Source of the DNA: a bacterium | GTDB lineage: Bacteria > Patescibacteriota > Gracilibacteria > Absconditabacterales > Absconditicoccaceae | Assembly: GCA_023245855.1 (NCBI GenBank) | Contig: JAHFJL010000007.1 | Coordinates: 1 to 35,348 of the forward strand | Length of the DNA: 35,348 nucleotides | Reading direction: 5' to 3' | Shown: positions 1 to 9,505 of the stretch, piece by piece | Layout: each line of letters opens with the position of its first letter | Position numbering within the stretch: position 1 is the first letter of the stretch | Made by a program: the position numbers and the translations under genes | Notes under the pieces: generated by a model | The model's database searches: none | What the model was told of the DNA's origin: nothing | The model's input: the letters and a program-made list of their open reading frames with translations, nothing else

Positions 1-639
1 ATTGATAACTTCGCAATAACTACAGATAATTCTTCTCCTAGTACTTTCAACCGAGTTGATCTTAGTGTTGTAGCTCGTGATGCCAACAATAATACAGTCA
101 CTAACTTTACAGATAACCTCATTTTTAGAATATATTATAGGACTTCTATAAATAATGCTTGGGTTGAAACCACATCTTCATCATACTTTGCTATCAATTC
201 TCCTTGGTCTTCTAATTATCAATATGGCATATCATTTTCTTCTTCACGAAATGGTTCATATACATTTTCTAACATCATAGAATTTAAGCAAAATTATGAT
301 TATAAAGTTGTAGTACAAGATGCCAACAATTCTAACATCCTAGGATACAATATATTTTCAGTAGGAAATTCAAGCTCTGCGAGCAATGTAGCGGGATTCT
401 CCACAAGCCAACTCCAGACCGTACAAAATATTTATAATGCTCGAAATAATATGATCAATAATTTACAGAATAACTATCCTAGATTAAGCAGCAACAACAT
501 CCGACAAAACATGTCAAGCAACCTCTATAGTGCAATGCAGCAGATTATCAACAATAATTCAATCAAGACCTATTACAATTTCAATGACTTTTATAACGCA
601 TTCTTAGATTGGTATAAATATACCGTAAGCACTAGATAG
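1..639 (+). CDS. C-terminal part of a secreted/surface protein (5' truncated)
   Basis: The frame is open from the first base to the TAG at 637-639 (212 residues seen); the true start is upstream of the window. It is rich in Asn, Ser and Thr and has two similar stretches, VVARDANNN (near residue 25) and VVVQDANNS (near residue 105), in beta-rich surroundings. This looks like repeated Ig-like or fibronectin-like units of an extracellular protein. No catalytic motif or C-terminal anchor is visible. No UGA occurs in this part. It is followed by a clear terminator and then by a pilin-like gene, so a cell-surface role is likely but inferred. Confidence 0.7.
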   Translation: MDNFAITTDNSSPSTFNRVDLSVVARDANNNTVTNFTDNLIFRIYYRTSINNAWVETTSSSYFAINSPWSSNYQYGISFSSSRNGSYTFSNIIEFKQNYDYKVVVQDANNSNILGYNIFSVGNSSSASNVAGFSTSQLQTVQNIYNARNNMINNLQNNYPRLSSNNIRQNMSSNLYSAMQQIINNNSIKTYYNFNDFYNAFLDWYKYTVSTR

Positions 640-659
640 GACAATAGATGAAAATATAA

Positions 660-687
660 AGGTGGACATATCTGTCCACTTTTTTTT
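660..687 (+). terminator. Rho-independent terminator after the surface protein gene
   Basis: Perfect 7-bp stem GTGGACA (662-668) and TGTCCAC (673-679), loop TATC, followed by eight T. Confidence 0.85.
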
Positions 688-745
688 ATTGAAAGCTCAC
701 AAGAAATACATACAATCAAAAACGATATTTACTCCAACATAAAGG

Positions 746-1891
746 ATGAAAAAAAAGAAATGAGGATTTACATTATTAGAAGTGATTATAGCGGTCACCA
801 GCTTTTTTTTGTTGTTGGTAGTAATCATCAATATCTATACGAAGATGATGAAACTGAAATACAATATCCAGGCAAGAACGAATATCACTCAGAACTCTTA
901 TCTAGCTATAGAAAAAATCAATCTTCTCCTCAAAGATTACACCATCGACTACGAAGAATATTTCAATAAAAAGAACGTAGGCTGCGATACATACAACGAT
1001 AATTTTACACGAGATGCAGGAGCTGATGGATATTGCGATCTCTTCACTGCATATGGAAACAACAGCAATATCGATACCACTCCATCAACAACACGCAACA
1101 TCTATTTTTGCAGTTCGACAAACGATGAAACCAGCCCATATAGAGTCATACAAAATTCTGACATACAAAACGGGTCTTGATGCCTCAATACCGGACAACA
1201 ATCTTTTGGCCAATACATCCGGCAATTTCGAGACGTAAAAAGAGATACGGACGGAATCTGATGAGCATGGAACGATGATGACGATGAGAATGTATTGAAG
1301 TGACCGGACGCAGTTGCTGATCCAACCCAGGTACAAGAACTGTATCTCATCTCGCAAGACGGCAAATCAAGGATACTCATCAGAAGAGCGCTCATAGAAA
1401 GCGGTGATCGAAACCATGATGGAATCGTAAGTGGTGACAGCGAAAAATTATACACCTTGCAGATGTTGAAGCTTAGAGGATTCGATGCAGGAGACAACCA
1501 CAATTTCGATGTAAACAATTCATCTGGAGTCTACGACGGAAAAATTGACACGCGAGCCTGCGATTATGCGCAAGGATTCGTATGTCATGGAAACAGTGTT
1601 GGGCCTCTTTATAACTGATACAATCTTCCTTCTGACCAAAACGACGGTTGGGTCAATCTATTCCAAAGAGACATCACTATCAGCGATCGAAATCTCACCC
1701 TCTCTCCGACAAAAAATCCGCAGTACGCACTCGCTGAAAACAACGTCCAGATAAATCCCTATTTCACCATCAACATCACAAGCAAACTCTATGGACAGGT
1801 CCGACAACAAAGGCTTGGCATCCAAAATATAGATACCTTCCAAGTAAATCTCCAGACTACATTCAATACAAAAAATATGTATACTAAATAA
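746..1891 (+). CDS. Type IV pilin-like protein with a dockerin-like Ca-binding loop
   Basis: 381 residues with UGA read as Gly. The N-terminus has the prepilin peptidase motif KKKKGGFTLLEVIIA followed by a hydrophobic helix (residues 7-30), so it should be processed after GG and assembled by a type IV pilus or pseudopilus machine. Six UGA codons are read as Gly (761, 1178, 1259, 1262 and two later); the first lies in the GGF motif. Around residues 235-290 there is an EF-hand/dockerin-like loop, GDRNHDGIVSGDSE, then a second acidic stretch DVNNSSGVYDGKID. Cysteines (near residues 80, 95, 120) may form disulfides. AAAGG lies directly before the ATG. Read with the standard code it would look like four fragments; it is intact. 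Exact pilus role unknown. Confidence 0.85.
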
Positions 1892-1921
1892 GCAAGTAAT
1901 TTTATTTTCTAACGCATATCC

Positions 1922-2110
1922 ATGGAAAAATTATTGCATGACTTTACTATGACTCGACGACAAGGGACATTATTTAAGTTTACAGTAGGTTCCTTTGGAA
2001 TTTTACTCGGTATATACTTTGGCAAGTATTTAAAAAAAATCACACGGCTTCGATGGATTCTTTTCGTGGGATGAAGCATATATCTAGGGATTCTCTATTT
2101 CAGCGCATAA
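1922..2110 (+). CDS. Small membrane protein, 62 residues
   Basis: Starts MEKLLHDFTM and ends at TAA 2108-2110. It contains one UGA-Gly codon, in the pair GG before SIYLGILYF. Two hydrophobic segments (about residues 20-34 and 46-61) are separated by a basic loop with KKITRLR, a helical hairpin. It lies 30 bases after the pilin gene on the same strand and may be co-transcribed. No family recognised. Confidence 0.6.
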
Positions 2111-2139
2111 TTTGATTTGAAAAAATGAGGAAAATATAT

Positions 2140-2175
2140 ACGGTAAGTAAACCGTTTTACTAAATTTTTTGTAGA
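2140..2175 (+). terminator. Weak hairpin plus T-rich tract before lysS
   Basis: ACGGT (2140-2144) and ACCGT (2151-2155) can pair around AAGTAA, followed by TTTTAC and a later run of T. The short stem makes this a weak candidate. Confidence 0.3.
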
Positions 2176-2178
2176 GCA

Positions 2179-3813
2179 ATGACTGAAGAAATCAAAGTTA
2201 CCGACCATCAATGAGAACGCGATGTACGTATCGCTAAAGTAAAAAAGATGAAAAGCATGGGAGTGATTCCGTATGCACAATCTTTTGATAAAAAGGATCT
2301 GATTTCCGATATCATAAAAGACTACGATACCAAAGAACATCGCGATATCAACGATATCATCCCTACCCCTGTCATGCAAGTGCAGACAGCAGGAAGAGTG
2401 ATGCTTCATCGTTCGCACGGTAAACTTGCATTCGCAAAATTACTCGATAGCACCAATCAAATCCAGCTGATGTTCCATAGAGAAAATTGCAAGCTCATCA
2501 CCCATGAAGGGATAGTAAGCACGCTCAATGACGGAAGCGAAGAAGGGATGACTGCATACAAATTTATGGAAAAAATGATAGATGTCGGTGATTTCATAGG
2601 AGTTCGCGGAGAAGTATTCAAAACGCACAAAGGAGAACTCACGATATTCGTGTCAGAATTCAAATTTTTATCGAAAGCGATCAGACCGTTACCAGAAAAA
2701 TTTCATGGACTCCAAGACCAGGAAGAGCTTTATAGAAAGAGATATCTCGACCTCACGATGAATCCAGAAACCTACAAAAGATTTTTGTTGAAATCAAAAT
2801 TATATCAGACACTCAGAGCATTCTATACCCAAGAAGGATTTACTGAAATACAAACGAACATATTGGGAAACAGCGCTTCGGGTGCTGCAGCAAAACCATT
2901 TGTAACCCATCACAATGATTACGATACCGATGTATATTTGAGGATAGCATTTGAAACTGGACTCAAAAAAGCGACGGTCTGAAGATTTGAAAAAGTGTTC
3001 GAGATCGGACAAGACTTTAGGAATGAAGGTTCAGATCCTACTCATGTCCAAGAATTTACGCAAACAGAACATTATGCAGTATATCGAAATTACGAAGACA
3101 ACATGAAATTCACAGAAAAGATGTTTGATTATATGTTTGAAAAACTTGGAATATCAAAAAAAGTGAACGTCAAAGATAAGGAAGGGAATAGCAAGGAAGT
3201 TGATTTCACGACACCACGGACAAGGATAGATTTCACTCAAGGGATATTAGAAAATTGCGGCATAGATATCACGAAATATACGATGGATGACGCAGACCAA
3301 CTCAGAGCGGATATCAAAGCTAAAGGGATAGAATTTGAATGAATACACAAGATGGGAACGACGACTTTGATAGATCATCTCTACAAAAAAGTGCTCAGAC
3401 CGAAAATCATCGGTCCTGCATTCATCTACAATTACCCTGTTATCATGCAGCCGCTTGCGAGAGTATCTGATACCCATGCAAACATTGTAGAACAATTCCA
3501 ATTGTTGGTCAACGGCCGAGAGATATGCAAAGCATATTCAGAACTAGTCGATCCGATATTTCAGCAAGAAAATTTTGACAAACAGGCTGAAGCTGCTGCA
3601 AAAGGCGACGAAGAAGCTACAGCAAGCGATGATGATTTTGTCACCGCTATGGAATACGGCATGCCTCCGCAATCAGGTTTTGGCATGGGAATCGAAAGGT
3701 TATTAGCAATTCTTACAGAACAGGATAATCTCAGAGATGTCATATTATTCCCTTTGATGAAACCAGAAACAAAAGATACAACAGAACACAACGAAGAAAT
3801 ACAAAAAAAATAA
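2179..3813 (+). CDS. lysS: Lysyl-tRNA synthetase, class II
   Basis: Charges tRNA-Lys with lysine in the cytoplasm. 544 residues; starts ATG 2179 (MTEEIKVTDHQ, then UGA-Gly). An N-terminal OB-fold anticodon-binding region (about residues 60-175) precedes the class II core. Motif 2 is FRNEGSDPTHVQEFTQTEHY and motif 3 is GFGMGIERLLAIL near the C-terminus. Three UGA codons (2212, 2980, 3340) fall at V-G-RFEKVFEIG and FE-G-IHKMG, the first of these a conserved position. Length is usual or slightly long for LysRS. Followed after 27 bases by a membrane-anchored protein gene on the same strand. Confidence 0.95.
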
Positions 3814-3840
3814 TATACAAACCAAACAAAAAAAATACTT

Positions 3841-4383
3841 ATGGGCTATATACTGATAATAGGTATTGTGGGAATATTGATTGATCTGTATCTAGAATAC
3901 AGAAAACTCACAATAAGAATGAAAAAGGAAAAAGAAAAGAAGCAGGCGCCTTATACAGAACATCTGGAAAAAAAGGTTCACCTCTTCAAATTCGGTATCA
4001 ATGGGAAAGACGATGTCGAAGCTATAACCTTCAAAAATCTTGAAGTCATCAAAGACCAAGACAAGATATATAGCATAGTATTTATTCTTTTCCCTGATAA
4101 ATCGCAAAATATGATGAAACAACAATTCGATACCCTATCACCATTGCGCGATCTCTCACAGTATCCCAGAAAACTTTATAACATGGATGCTGATATTCAG
4201 CAGATACTCTTTGATAACCAAGCATGGGCAATTACAGGAGAACTAACCTATAAAGACAATCAGATCATCTTCTCAGGAGTCGCTCTCCGTGAAGAAAAGG
4301 ATGATGATAATGATGGTGGTGGAAACTACGAAGGAGAAGGTACTCCCGTACTTCCCAAGAGAGAAAAAATTCTTGTATGATAA
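3841..4383 (+). CDS. Membrane-anchored protein of unknown function
   Basis: 180 residues. A single N-terminal membrane segment (GYILIIGIVGILIDLYL, residues 2-18) is followed by a Lys-rich stretch, a folded region of about 110 residues and an acidic Asp/Gly-rich tail near residue 160. The last codon before TAA is UGA (4378), so the protein ends V-G rather than at the UGA. Close to lysS (27 bases) and ended by a strong terminator, so probably the last gene of that transcript. No family recognised. Confidence 0.7.
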
Positions 4384-4389
4384 ATCATT

Positions 4390-4418
4390 CCTGTTGAGTA
4401 TGCTCAGCAGGTTTTTTT
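4390..4418 (+). terminator. Terminator of the lysS operon
   Basis: CCTGTTGAG (4390-4398) pairs with CTCAGCAGG (4403-4411) with one G-U, loop TATG, then seven T. Confidence 0.85.
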
Positions 4419-4434
4419 AATAAGCATTTCAATT

Positions 4435-4464
4435 TAAAAAAAATCTCCTACGAAAACGCAGGAG
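4435..4464 (-). terminator. Terminator of the receiver gene (minus strand)
   Basis: CTCCTACG (4445-4452) and CGCAGGAG (4457-4464) around AAAA, with an A run on the left (T run on the minus strand). It lies just past the stop of the 4475-4843 gene. Confidence 0.8.
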
Positions 4465-4474
4465 GTTCTTGGCA

Positions 4475-4843
4475 TTAAAACAATAAGAAGGTTTTAATAA
4501 GTTGTACCAACTCTTTCACTACAAATGGCTTCTTGTGATATGAATTGAAACCTATGTTTACATAAGTAAATTCGATATCGTCATTTGCAGTAAGAGCTAT
4601 TATAGGCAATTTAGGACGGAAAGCTTTTATTTGTCGGGTAGCTTCATATCCATGGAGAACGGGCATATCGCTCGCCATGATAACGATATCGATACCGAAA
4701 TCCTTAGTACAGATATCTACCGCTGTTTTACCATCAACGGCGGTAACCGTAACAAAGCCATTGTGTGCGAAGATATCGACTAAATTTTCACGAACGTGAT
4801 TGTCAGGATCAACAATCAAGATCTTACGTTTTCTGAAACTCAT
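4475..4843 (-). CDS. Receiver-only response regulator lacking the phospho-acceptor Asp
   Basis: 122 residues, a stand-alone CheY-like receiver. Visible landmarks: acidic pocket VDPD (residues 10-13), the conserved Thr in IIALTAND and the conserved Lys in YHKKPF. The usual phosphorylation site DxxMP reads ASDMP here (codon GCG), so the acceptor Asp is Ala; another Asp stands two positions later. It may be a phosphorylation-independent pseudo-receiver, or the neighbouring Asp may be used. No kinase gene or output domain is present in the window. Monocistronic with its own terminator. Confidence 0.85.
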   Translation of the reverse strand: MSFRKRKILIVDPDNHVRENLVDIFAHNGFVTVTAVDGKTAVDICTKDFGIDIVIMASDMPVLHGYEATRQIKAFRPKLPIIALTANDDIEFTYVNIGFNSYHKKPFVVKELVQLIKTFLLF

Positions 4844-5003
4844 GGTGTTTTTTGGGGTTTGATGTATTTTATTTTTTTATTTATAAAATATATCATAAAT
4901 TTTTATAAAGAAAAGTCAAGAAAGAAAAAATTTACTAAACTTAGGAAAAATACTATTTTTGTCTCCCTTTTTAAAGCCCACCTTCGTGAATAAAGGAGAA
5001 GTC

Positions 5004-5088
5004 TTCCGTTAAACACGGAATAAACTACGGACAGAGAGATTTAAATCCTCCGGTACTTTGTACCACCCCTCCTTTAAAATAAAGGAGG
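5004..5088. repeat. Intergenic multi-hairpin element
   Basis: Three consecutive hairpins: TTCCGT/ACGGAA (5004-5020), GGTAC/GTACC (about 5052-5064) and the perfect CCTCCTTTA/TAAAGGAGG (5068-5088). The order 'ACTTTG hairpin, then CCCCT..AGGGG hairpin' resembles the element at 25513-25637. This and nearby AT-rich sequence fill 4844-5100; no gene seen there. Confidence 0.5.
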
Positions 5089-5102
5089 ACAGAAAAAACA
5101 AA

Positions 5103-5129
5103 GAAAAATCTCCCACGAAAACGTGAGAG
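5103..5129 (-). terminator. Terminator of the deaminase gene (minus strand)
   Basis: CTCCCACG (5110-5117) and CGTGAGAG (5122-5129) around AAAA; on the minus strand the stem (with one G-U) is followed by ATTTTTC. Confidence 0.7.
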
Positions 5130-5135
5130 AAAAAA

Positions 5136-5531
5136 TTATAAGGTATAGGTTTTGTTGCTATCAAGACAATACGCAGATGTTATGCCATATTGTTTCATAT
5201 GCAACAAACAGCTTTCGCAACAATAGTCATGACCTGTAAGATATGCCTTAGCGCCATGAAGATTAGCTTGAGCATCAAGACAGGCAGTAATAGCATGAAG
5301 TTCTGCATGAGCGCCTTGTCGGCAAACATTTCTGCAGAGTTCGTATCCTTCTCCTGTAGGTGAATTTTGTCTAGGGCATTCCTTGAGATCAGAATTATTA
5401 ATACAATTCATCCCATAAAAATATTCATTTTTAGCAGTGATAATAAGGACATAGAGAGGTCTTTTAAGACATAATGTCGCATTGGGATATTGGTTATTAC
5501 ATCCAGCAATAATACTTTCTTGAGTAATCAT
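5136..5531 (-). CDS. Cytidine/dCMP deaminase-fold protein
   Basis: 131 residues. The zinc-dependent deaminase signature is present: HAELHAITA (His ligand and catalytic Glu, near residue 75) and CCESCLLHM (two Cys ligands, near residue 105; the usual Pro of PCxxC is replaced by Cys). Extra cysteines in ECPRQNS and LCRNVCRQG may form a second metal or disulfide site. The fold deaminates cytidine, dCMP or related bases; the substrate cannot be read from sequence. Monocistronic, start ATG 5531, stop TAA. No UGA-Gly codon. Confidence 0.8.
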   Translation of the reverse strand: MITQESIIAGCNNQYPNATLCLKRPLYVLIITAKNEYFYGMNCINNSDLKECPRQNSPTGEGYELCRNVCRQGAHAELHAITACLDAQANLHGAKAYLTGHDYCCESCLLHMKQYGITSAYCLDSNKTYTL

Positions 5532-5655
5532 GTTGTTTTTGTTTATTTTTTATTATTGATATTATAAAGAACATAAACAAAAAGTCAATGTACATAAAAA
5601 AATATAAAATATCTATGTTTTCGCTCATCAGGTTGTATTTTAAAGATAAATTTTT

Positions 5656-6603
5656 ATGCTCAGGCATCGTTTAACCGTTACATCGTTCGTTATGATCATA
5701 GGGAATAAGGAAAATATCGAGACACTGACCAGATATATTGATATGTTTTTTTCAGGAGACAGTAAAGCTCCTCATTTTATTATTGTCGCATGACCAAAAC
5801 ATATAGGCAAGACAAGCATTGCAACAGATATTCTCAAACAGAGAATGGGTAATTATTTTGTTACGGATATGTTGCATATCAAAGATTTTTCTGAACAGCT
5901 GGAAAAAAGACATACGCTCAGGATAGAATACAAACCGACATCAGAGATAGCAAAGATACTGGTTAAAGACAATAATTACCAAGACATAGGAGTAAGAGAG
6001 ATAAACAGACGATTGCAGCAATCAGCGATAGGAAAACACAAAGTCACTTTCATAGAAAATATAGAAAGGATGACGACGGAAGCGGCTAATGCATTTCTCA
6101 AGACCTGTGAAGAACCCTTGCCAAAAAGACTCATCATCGCGACAACCTCAAATCATACCCAGCTTCTTGAAACGATACTTTCAAGAGCATTGACGATAAA
6201 ATTCAACGAACTCAGCAATCATGAATTATTGGAACGGATGAACAGCAAAAATATGTTCAGCACGAGCGATGAGCTCAAACAGCTCGTCTGCAATATGGCT
6301 ATGGGAAAGCCATGAATAGCGCAACGCATGTATGATCTCACACAAGAAGACGAAGAATTGCAAAAGACATTGATTGACCTCATCCACGATCTATCGACAG
6401 GAAAAAATATTTTCAAAGCGCATGACGCACTCAAAAAGATCTACAAATATGGCATTTTGGATGCATTTCTTGATGGACGGATCGCCTATTGCATCAACAA
6501 CAATCTCCAAGAAAAATGAGAAAAACGATTAGCGACCAAAAGACTGATGAGAACGAATATAAATATTGAGAACCTCCTCCTCTATTGATTACTTAAAAAA
6601 TAA
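5656..6603 (+). CDS. holB: DNA polymerase III delta' subunit (clamp loader AAA+)
   Basis: 315 residues with UGA as Gly. Walker A reads AGPKHIGKTS near residue 46; its first Gly is a UGA (5791). Downstream are VTFIENIERMT (Walker B region), LKTCEEP, and a sensor-like TTSNHTQLLETILSRA, typical of delta'/DnaX clamp-loader subunits. Other UGA-Gly codons are at 6313, 6517 and 6586. Start ATG 5656 gives a short extension; the internal ATG 5692 (MIIGNKENIETL) is an alternative. Stop TAA overlaps the ATG of the next gene (TAATG), implying translational coupling. Confidence 0.85.
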
Positions 6604-7373
6604 TGTATAAAATCTGAATCTTCATCACAGATCCCATTGGAAACAACGAATTTTCTTATCAGGAAAGAATCGCTCTTTGATCAAAAGGTGAAATTTTCGT
6701 TCCCAATCTCAAACAATGAACAGTAAACGATCTAGAAGTAGGATCAGAAATAGCTTTTGAAGAAGTGAATAACTGAAAATTAGTGAGCTGCAAAGGACTC
6801 AAACAATTTATTCAGACCACATACAAAGGTATTCCCACCTACATTTTCGACAATCACAATCACGCATTATTTTTCCGATATCGGCATACTGCAAAGGAAA
6901 AAATATCCACTGATGCGGATGAGGGATTTAAACCATTCAAAGTGATTCACATCGATCAACATGCTGATACCAAGCCAAATCTAAATAGTTTTCAAGCAAG
7001 CCATAGTTCTCCAAGAGAAGTCCTCGGATTTACGAATTATGGTTGCAACGTAGGAAATTTTCTCACATCGGCAAAAGATGCGGGGATCATAGAAGAGATT
7101 ATTCAGATCAGAAGCCAGCATGCGTTGCATACTATGGAAAAATTAGATTTTCAAAAGTATAATTATATCCTAGATATCGATATAGATTTTTGGGAAAGCA
7201 AATCAGAACAAGAAAGAGAATCTGATTTTGAAATCATCAGAAAACTCACAGACAATGTATGTCTCATCACTATAGCCACCTCACCGTATTTTTTCGATCA
7301 GGAAAAAGCGATCGAGCTGATAAAAAAGCTTTTTAAAAAAAGCTCTCTGGAAAACCCAGAGAGCAAGCATTAA
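6603..7373 (+). CDS. UPF0489 family protein (arginase-like fold)
   Basis: 256 residues. An N-terminal about 60-residue segment (MYKIGIFITDPIGNNEFSYQ) precedes a UPF0489-like core: IFDNHNHALFF, HIDQHADTKPN and LDIDIDFWES supply the His/Asp set of an arginase-like metal site. Some UPF0489 members are peptide arginases converting Arg to ornithine in modified peptides; whether this one is cannot be told. Four UGA-Gly codons lie in the first 60 residues. The start overlaps the holB stop. The last codons are also the terminator of the convergent gene at 7370-7801. Confidence 0.75.
7335..7364 (-). terminator. Terminator (minus strand) inside the end of the UPF0489 gene
   Basis: GCTCTCTGG (7342-7350) pairs with CCAGAGAGC (7356-7364), 9 bp perfect; the A run 7335-7341 gives the T tract on the minus strand. 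It serves the 7370-7801 gene while coding the last residues (..SSLENPES..) of the plus-strand gene. Confidence 0.85.
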
Positions 7374-7801
7374 TAAGCGTATTGTTCAAAATTTTCATGA
7401 ATTTCACAATTGATTTTCTTCTCAGCTCTAAGCTGTTGATGTATTTCCAAATTTTCATCTGAAACAACATACGTTTCGAAAATCTTTTCTAAAGTGAAGC
7501 CGGCTTCCTTTGGGATATTTGATTCTCCAAATCGCAAAATCAATTTCCCATCAAGATCAAGGATATCATATCCTTCGATATATCCCATCAGATTTTCTTT
7601 GGGTAAGATCAAAAGAAGTTCATCCTTAACGATTTCAAGAGTTTTCTTAAAATCGCCTTTGGGAATTACATACTTAGTGAACTGTGAGATGTCTGTTAAA
7701 AAAGTTTTTCCACTTAAATTTGGATGTAGAGGAGTGGAAGACCAAGTCACTGTTTTTTCATGCAAACCTTTGAGAAGGTTCAATTTTTCTGCTGAATTCA
7801 T
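7370..7801 (-). CDS. Hypothetical protein, 143 residues
   Basis: Soluble, mixed alpha/beta composition, no membrane segment, no UGA. Stretches such as IPKGDFKKTLEIVKDELL and GYIEGYDILDLDGKLILRFG suggest a small globular domain, but no family is recognised. Convergent with the UPF0489 gene, overlapping it by four bases at the stop codons. Monocistronic; terminator at 7335-7364. Confidence 0.65.
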   Translation of the reverse strand: MNSAEKLNLLKGLHEKTVTWSSTPLHPNLSGKTFLTDISQFTKYVIPKGDFKKTLEIVKDELLLILPKENLMGYIEGYDILDLDGKLILRFGESNIPKEAGFTLEKIFETYVVSDENLEIHQQLRAEKKINCEIHENFEQYAY

Positions 7802-7902
7802 AGATTTTTTGTTTTTTAGTTTATGAATATATTTTGTTATATAAACAAAGATACTATCTTTTTGCTAACATTTTACAATAAAATTTTATACCAAAAAACT
7901 AT

Positions 7903-7931
7903 TTGACATATTGGTATTAAAAAACTATCAT
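7903..7931 (+). promoter_or_regulatory. Promoter of guaB-purA
   Basis: TTGACA (7903-7908), 17 bases, TATCAT (7926-7931), about 48 bases before the guaB ATG. No purine riboswitch-like structure seen in the leader. Confidence 0.7.
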
Positions 7932-7978
7932 AGCATACAAAAATAAAAATAATATTCACTAAAAAAAACAAAAAAAAT

Positions 7979-9481
7979 ATGGAAACAAACGCTATTGCAT
8001 TAACGTATGATGATATTGTAATCTTGCCTGGTTATCTCAAAAGAGGCTCAGAATCAGATATCTCTACGCTGCTGTGCAAAGACCGTGATGGTCACGAATT
8101 AATATTAAAAAAACCGTTTTTATCAGCTGCCATGGATACCGTTACCGAAGCAAAAATGGCAATCGCCATGGCCCGCGAAGGTGGCATCGGAGTCATCCAT
8201 GTCAATTTAAGCACTGATGAACAGGTCAAACAAGTAAAAAAAGTGAAAAGAGCAGAAAATCTGATGATCTCAAATCCTATCCATGTAAACGATACTACAA
8301 CCATCAAAGAGACTGCAGAATTGATGCAGAAAGCTGGCTTTAGTTCTATACCGGTATTGGACAAGGATAATAAGATTTTAGGGCTCGCTGTACGGCCTTC
8401 GGTTCGTTTTCAGGAAGAAAATTTTGAAAAAGCTATTACTACAAGCATGGTAAAAAATCCAGTCATTGTAAGATTGGAAGAAGTCCAAAGCGAAAAAACC
8501 AGTTTTGTAGATTTGGGAAAAGCTAAACGGATTTTTGCCAACAACACACAAAACAATACCAAAGCTTTGCTGATAGCAGATGAAAACAACGTTTTGATAG
8601 GTATGATCACTTCCAAAGATGTGGAAAATCTAAAAACTTTTCCTTTTGCCTGCAAAGACATCCAAGGAAGATTACGCGTTGCTGCCGCAATAAGCACTGC
8701 TCCCCATACCATGGAAAGAGTATGTTTGCTTGTGGAAGCCGAAGTGGATCTTCTTGTGATTGATTCTTCGCAAGGGCACAGTGATTATGTAGCAGATCTT
8801 ATCTCATCAATCAAAAAAGAATTCCCGACTATGCCCGTAGTGGCTGGTAATGTCGTGACAGCTGAAGGCGCATTATTTTTGGCGGAAGCAGGTGCTGACA
8901 TCATCAAAGTTGGTGTAGGTCCAGGTGCGATCTGTTCTACCAGGAAAATCTCTGGTGTAGGATTGCCTCAATTTTCTGCAGTCAAAGAGGTGCATGCAGC
9001 ATTGCAAAGACAATATCCGCATATTGCAGTCATCGCTGATGGAGGAATTAAAAATACCGGTGACATAGGCAAAGCCATTGTTGCAGGTGCAAAAGCCATA
9101 ATGATGGGCAATGCTTTTGCTGGAACTGATGAAGCTCCAGGTGAAACCATTATCCATGAAGGCGCAAAAGTGAAAGTCTATCGAGGCATGGGAAGTATTG
9201 ATGCTATGAAAAACGGTTCTGGAAGCAGGTATGAACAAGATGGAAAAACATTGATCTCACACGGAATTGTCGGTTTTGTACCCTACAAAGGAACGGTTAC
9301 AGACATCATCTTCCAATATGCAGGAGGACTTCGCGAAACTATGAAATTGACAGGAGCAACAAACTTAGCTGAATTAAAAAGAGCAAAATGGATGCAGATT
9401 ACAAATGCAGGTGAATTAGAATCTCATCCGCACGATATAAAATTAGCGCATCAGGAACCAAATTATGGAACAAGCAAGTAA
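7979..9481 (+). CDS. guaB: IMP dehydrogenase
   Basis: Oxidises IMP to XMP with NAD, the committed step to GMP. 500 residues, normal length. Core barrel motifs: [11 protein letters not shown] near residue 48, two CBS domains around residues 95-215, [12 protein letters not shown], and the catalytic-Cys loop [11 protein letters not shown] near residue 310, followed by [20 protein letters not shown] and the C-terminal flap. It contains about 42 Gly and not one UGA, unlike most of the window, which suggests recent import from a standard-code donor. 24 bases ahead of purA in one operon. Confidence 0.97.
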   Translation: METNAIALTYDDIVILPGYLKRGSESDISTLLCKDRDGHELILKKPFLSAAMDTVTEAKMAIAMAREGGIGVIHVNLSTDEQVKQVKKVKRAENLMISNPIHVNDTTTIKETAELMQKAGFSSIPVLDKDNKILGLAVRPSVRFQEENFEKAITTSMVKNPVIVRLEEVQSEKTSFVDLGKAKRIFANNTQNNTKALLIADENNVLIGMITSKDVENLKTFPFACKDIQGRLRVAAAISTAPHTMERVCLLVEAEVDLLVIDSSQGHSDYVADLISSIKKEFPTMPVVAGNVVTAEGALFLAEAGADIIKVGVGPGAICSTRKISGVGLPQFSAVKEVHAALQRQYPHIAVIADGGIKNTGDIGKAIVAGAKAIMMGNAFAGTDEAPGETIIHEGAKVKVYRGMGSIDAMKNGSGSRYEQDGKTLISHGIVGFVPYKGTVTDIIFQYAGGLRETMKLTGATNLAELKRAKWMQITNAGELESHPHDIKLAHQEPNYGTSK

Positions 9482-9505
9482 ACAAAAAATCTAAAAAAAA
9501 ATAAT

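Noticed and set aside
746-1891. Pilin pseudogene with internal stops
   Set aside because: All internal stops are UGA and fall at Gly-like positions; the frame closes at a UAA.
4796-4993. Plus-strand ORF of 65 residues
   Set aside because: Overlaps the start of the receiver gene antisense, low-complexity Lys/Phe sequence, no ribosome binding site.
7802-7978. Purine riboswitch before guaB
   Set aside because: The leader is AT-rich with a plain promoter; no three-way junction or conserved loop sequences seen.
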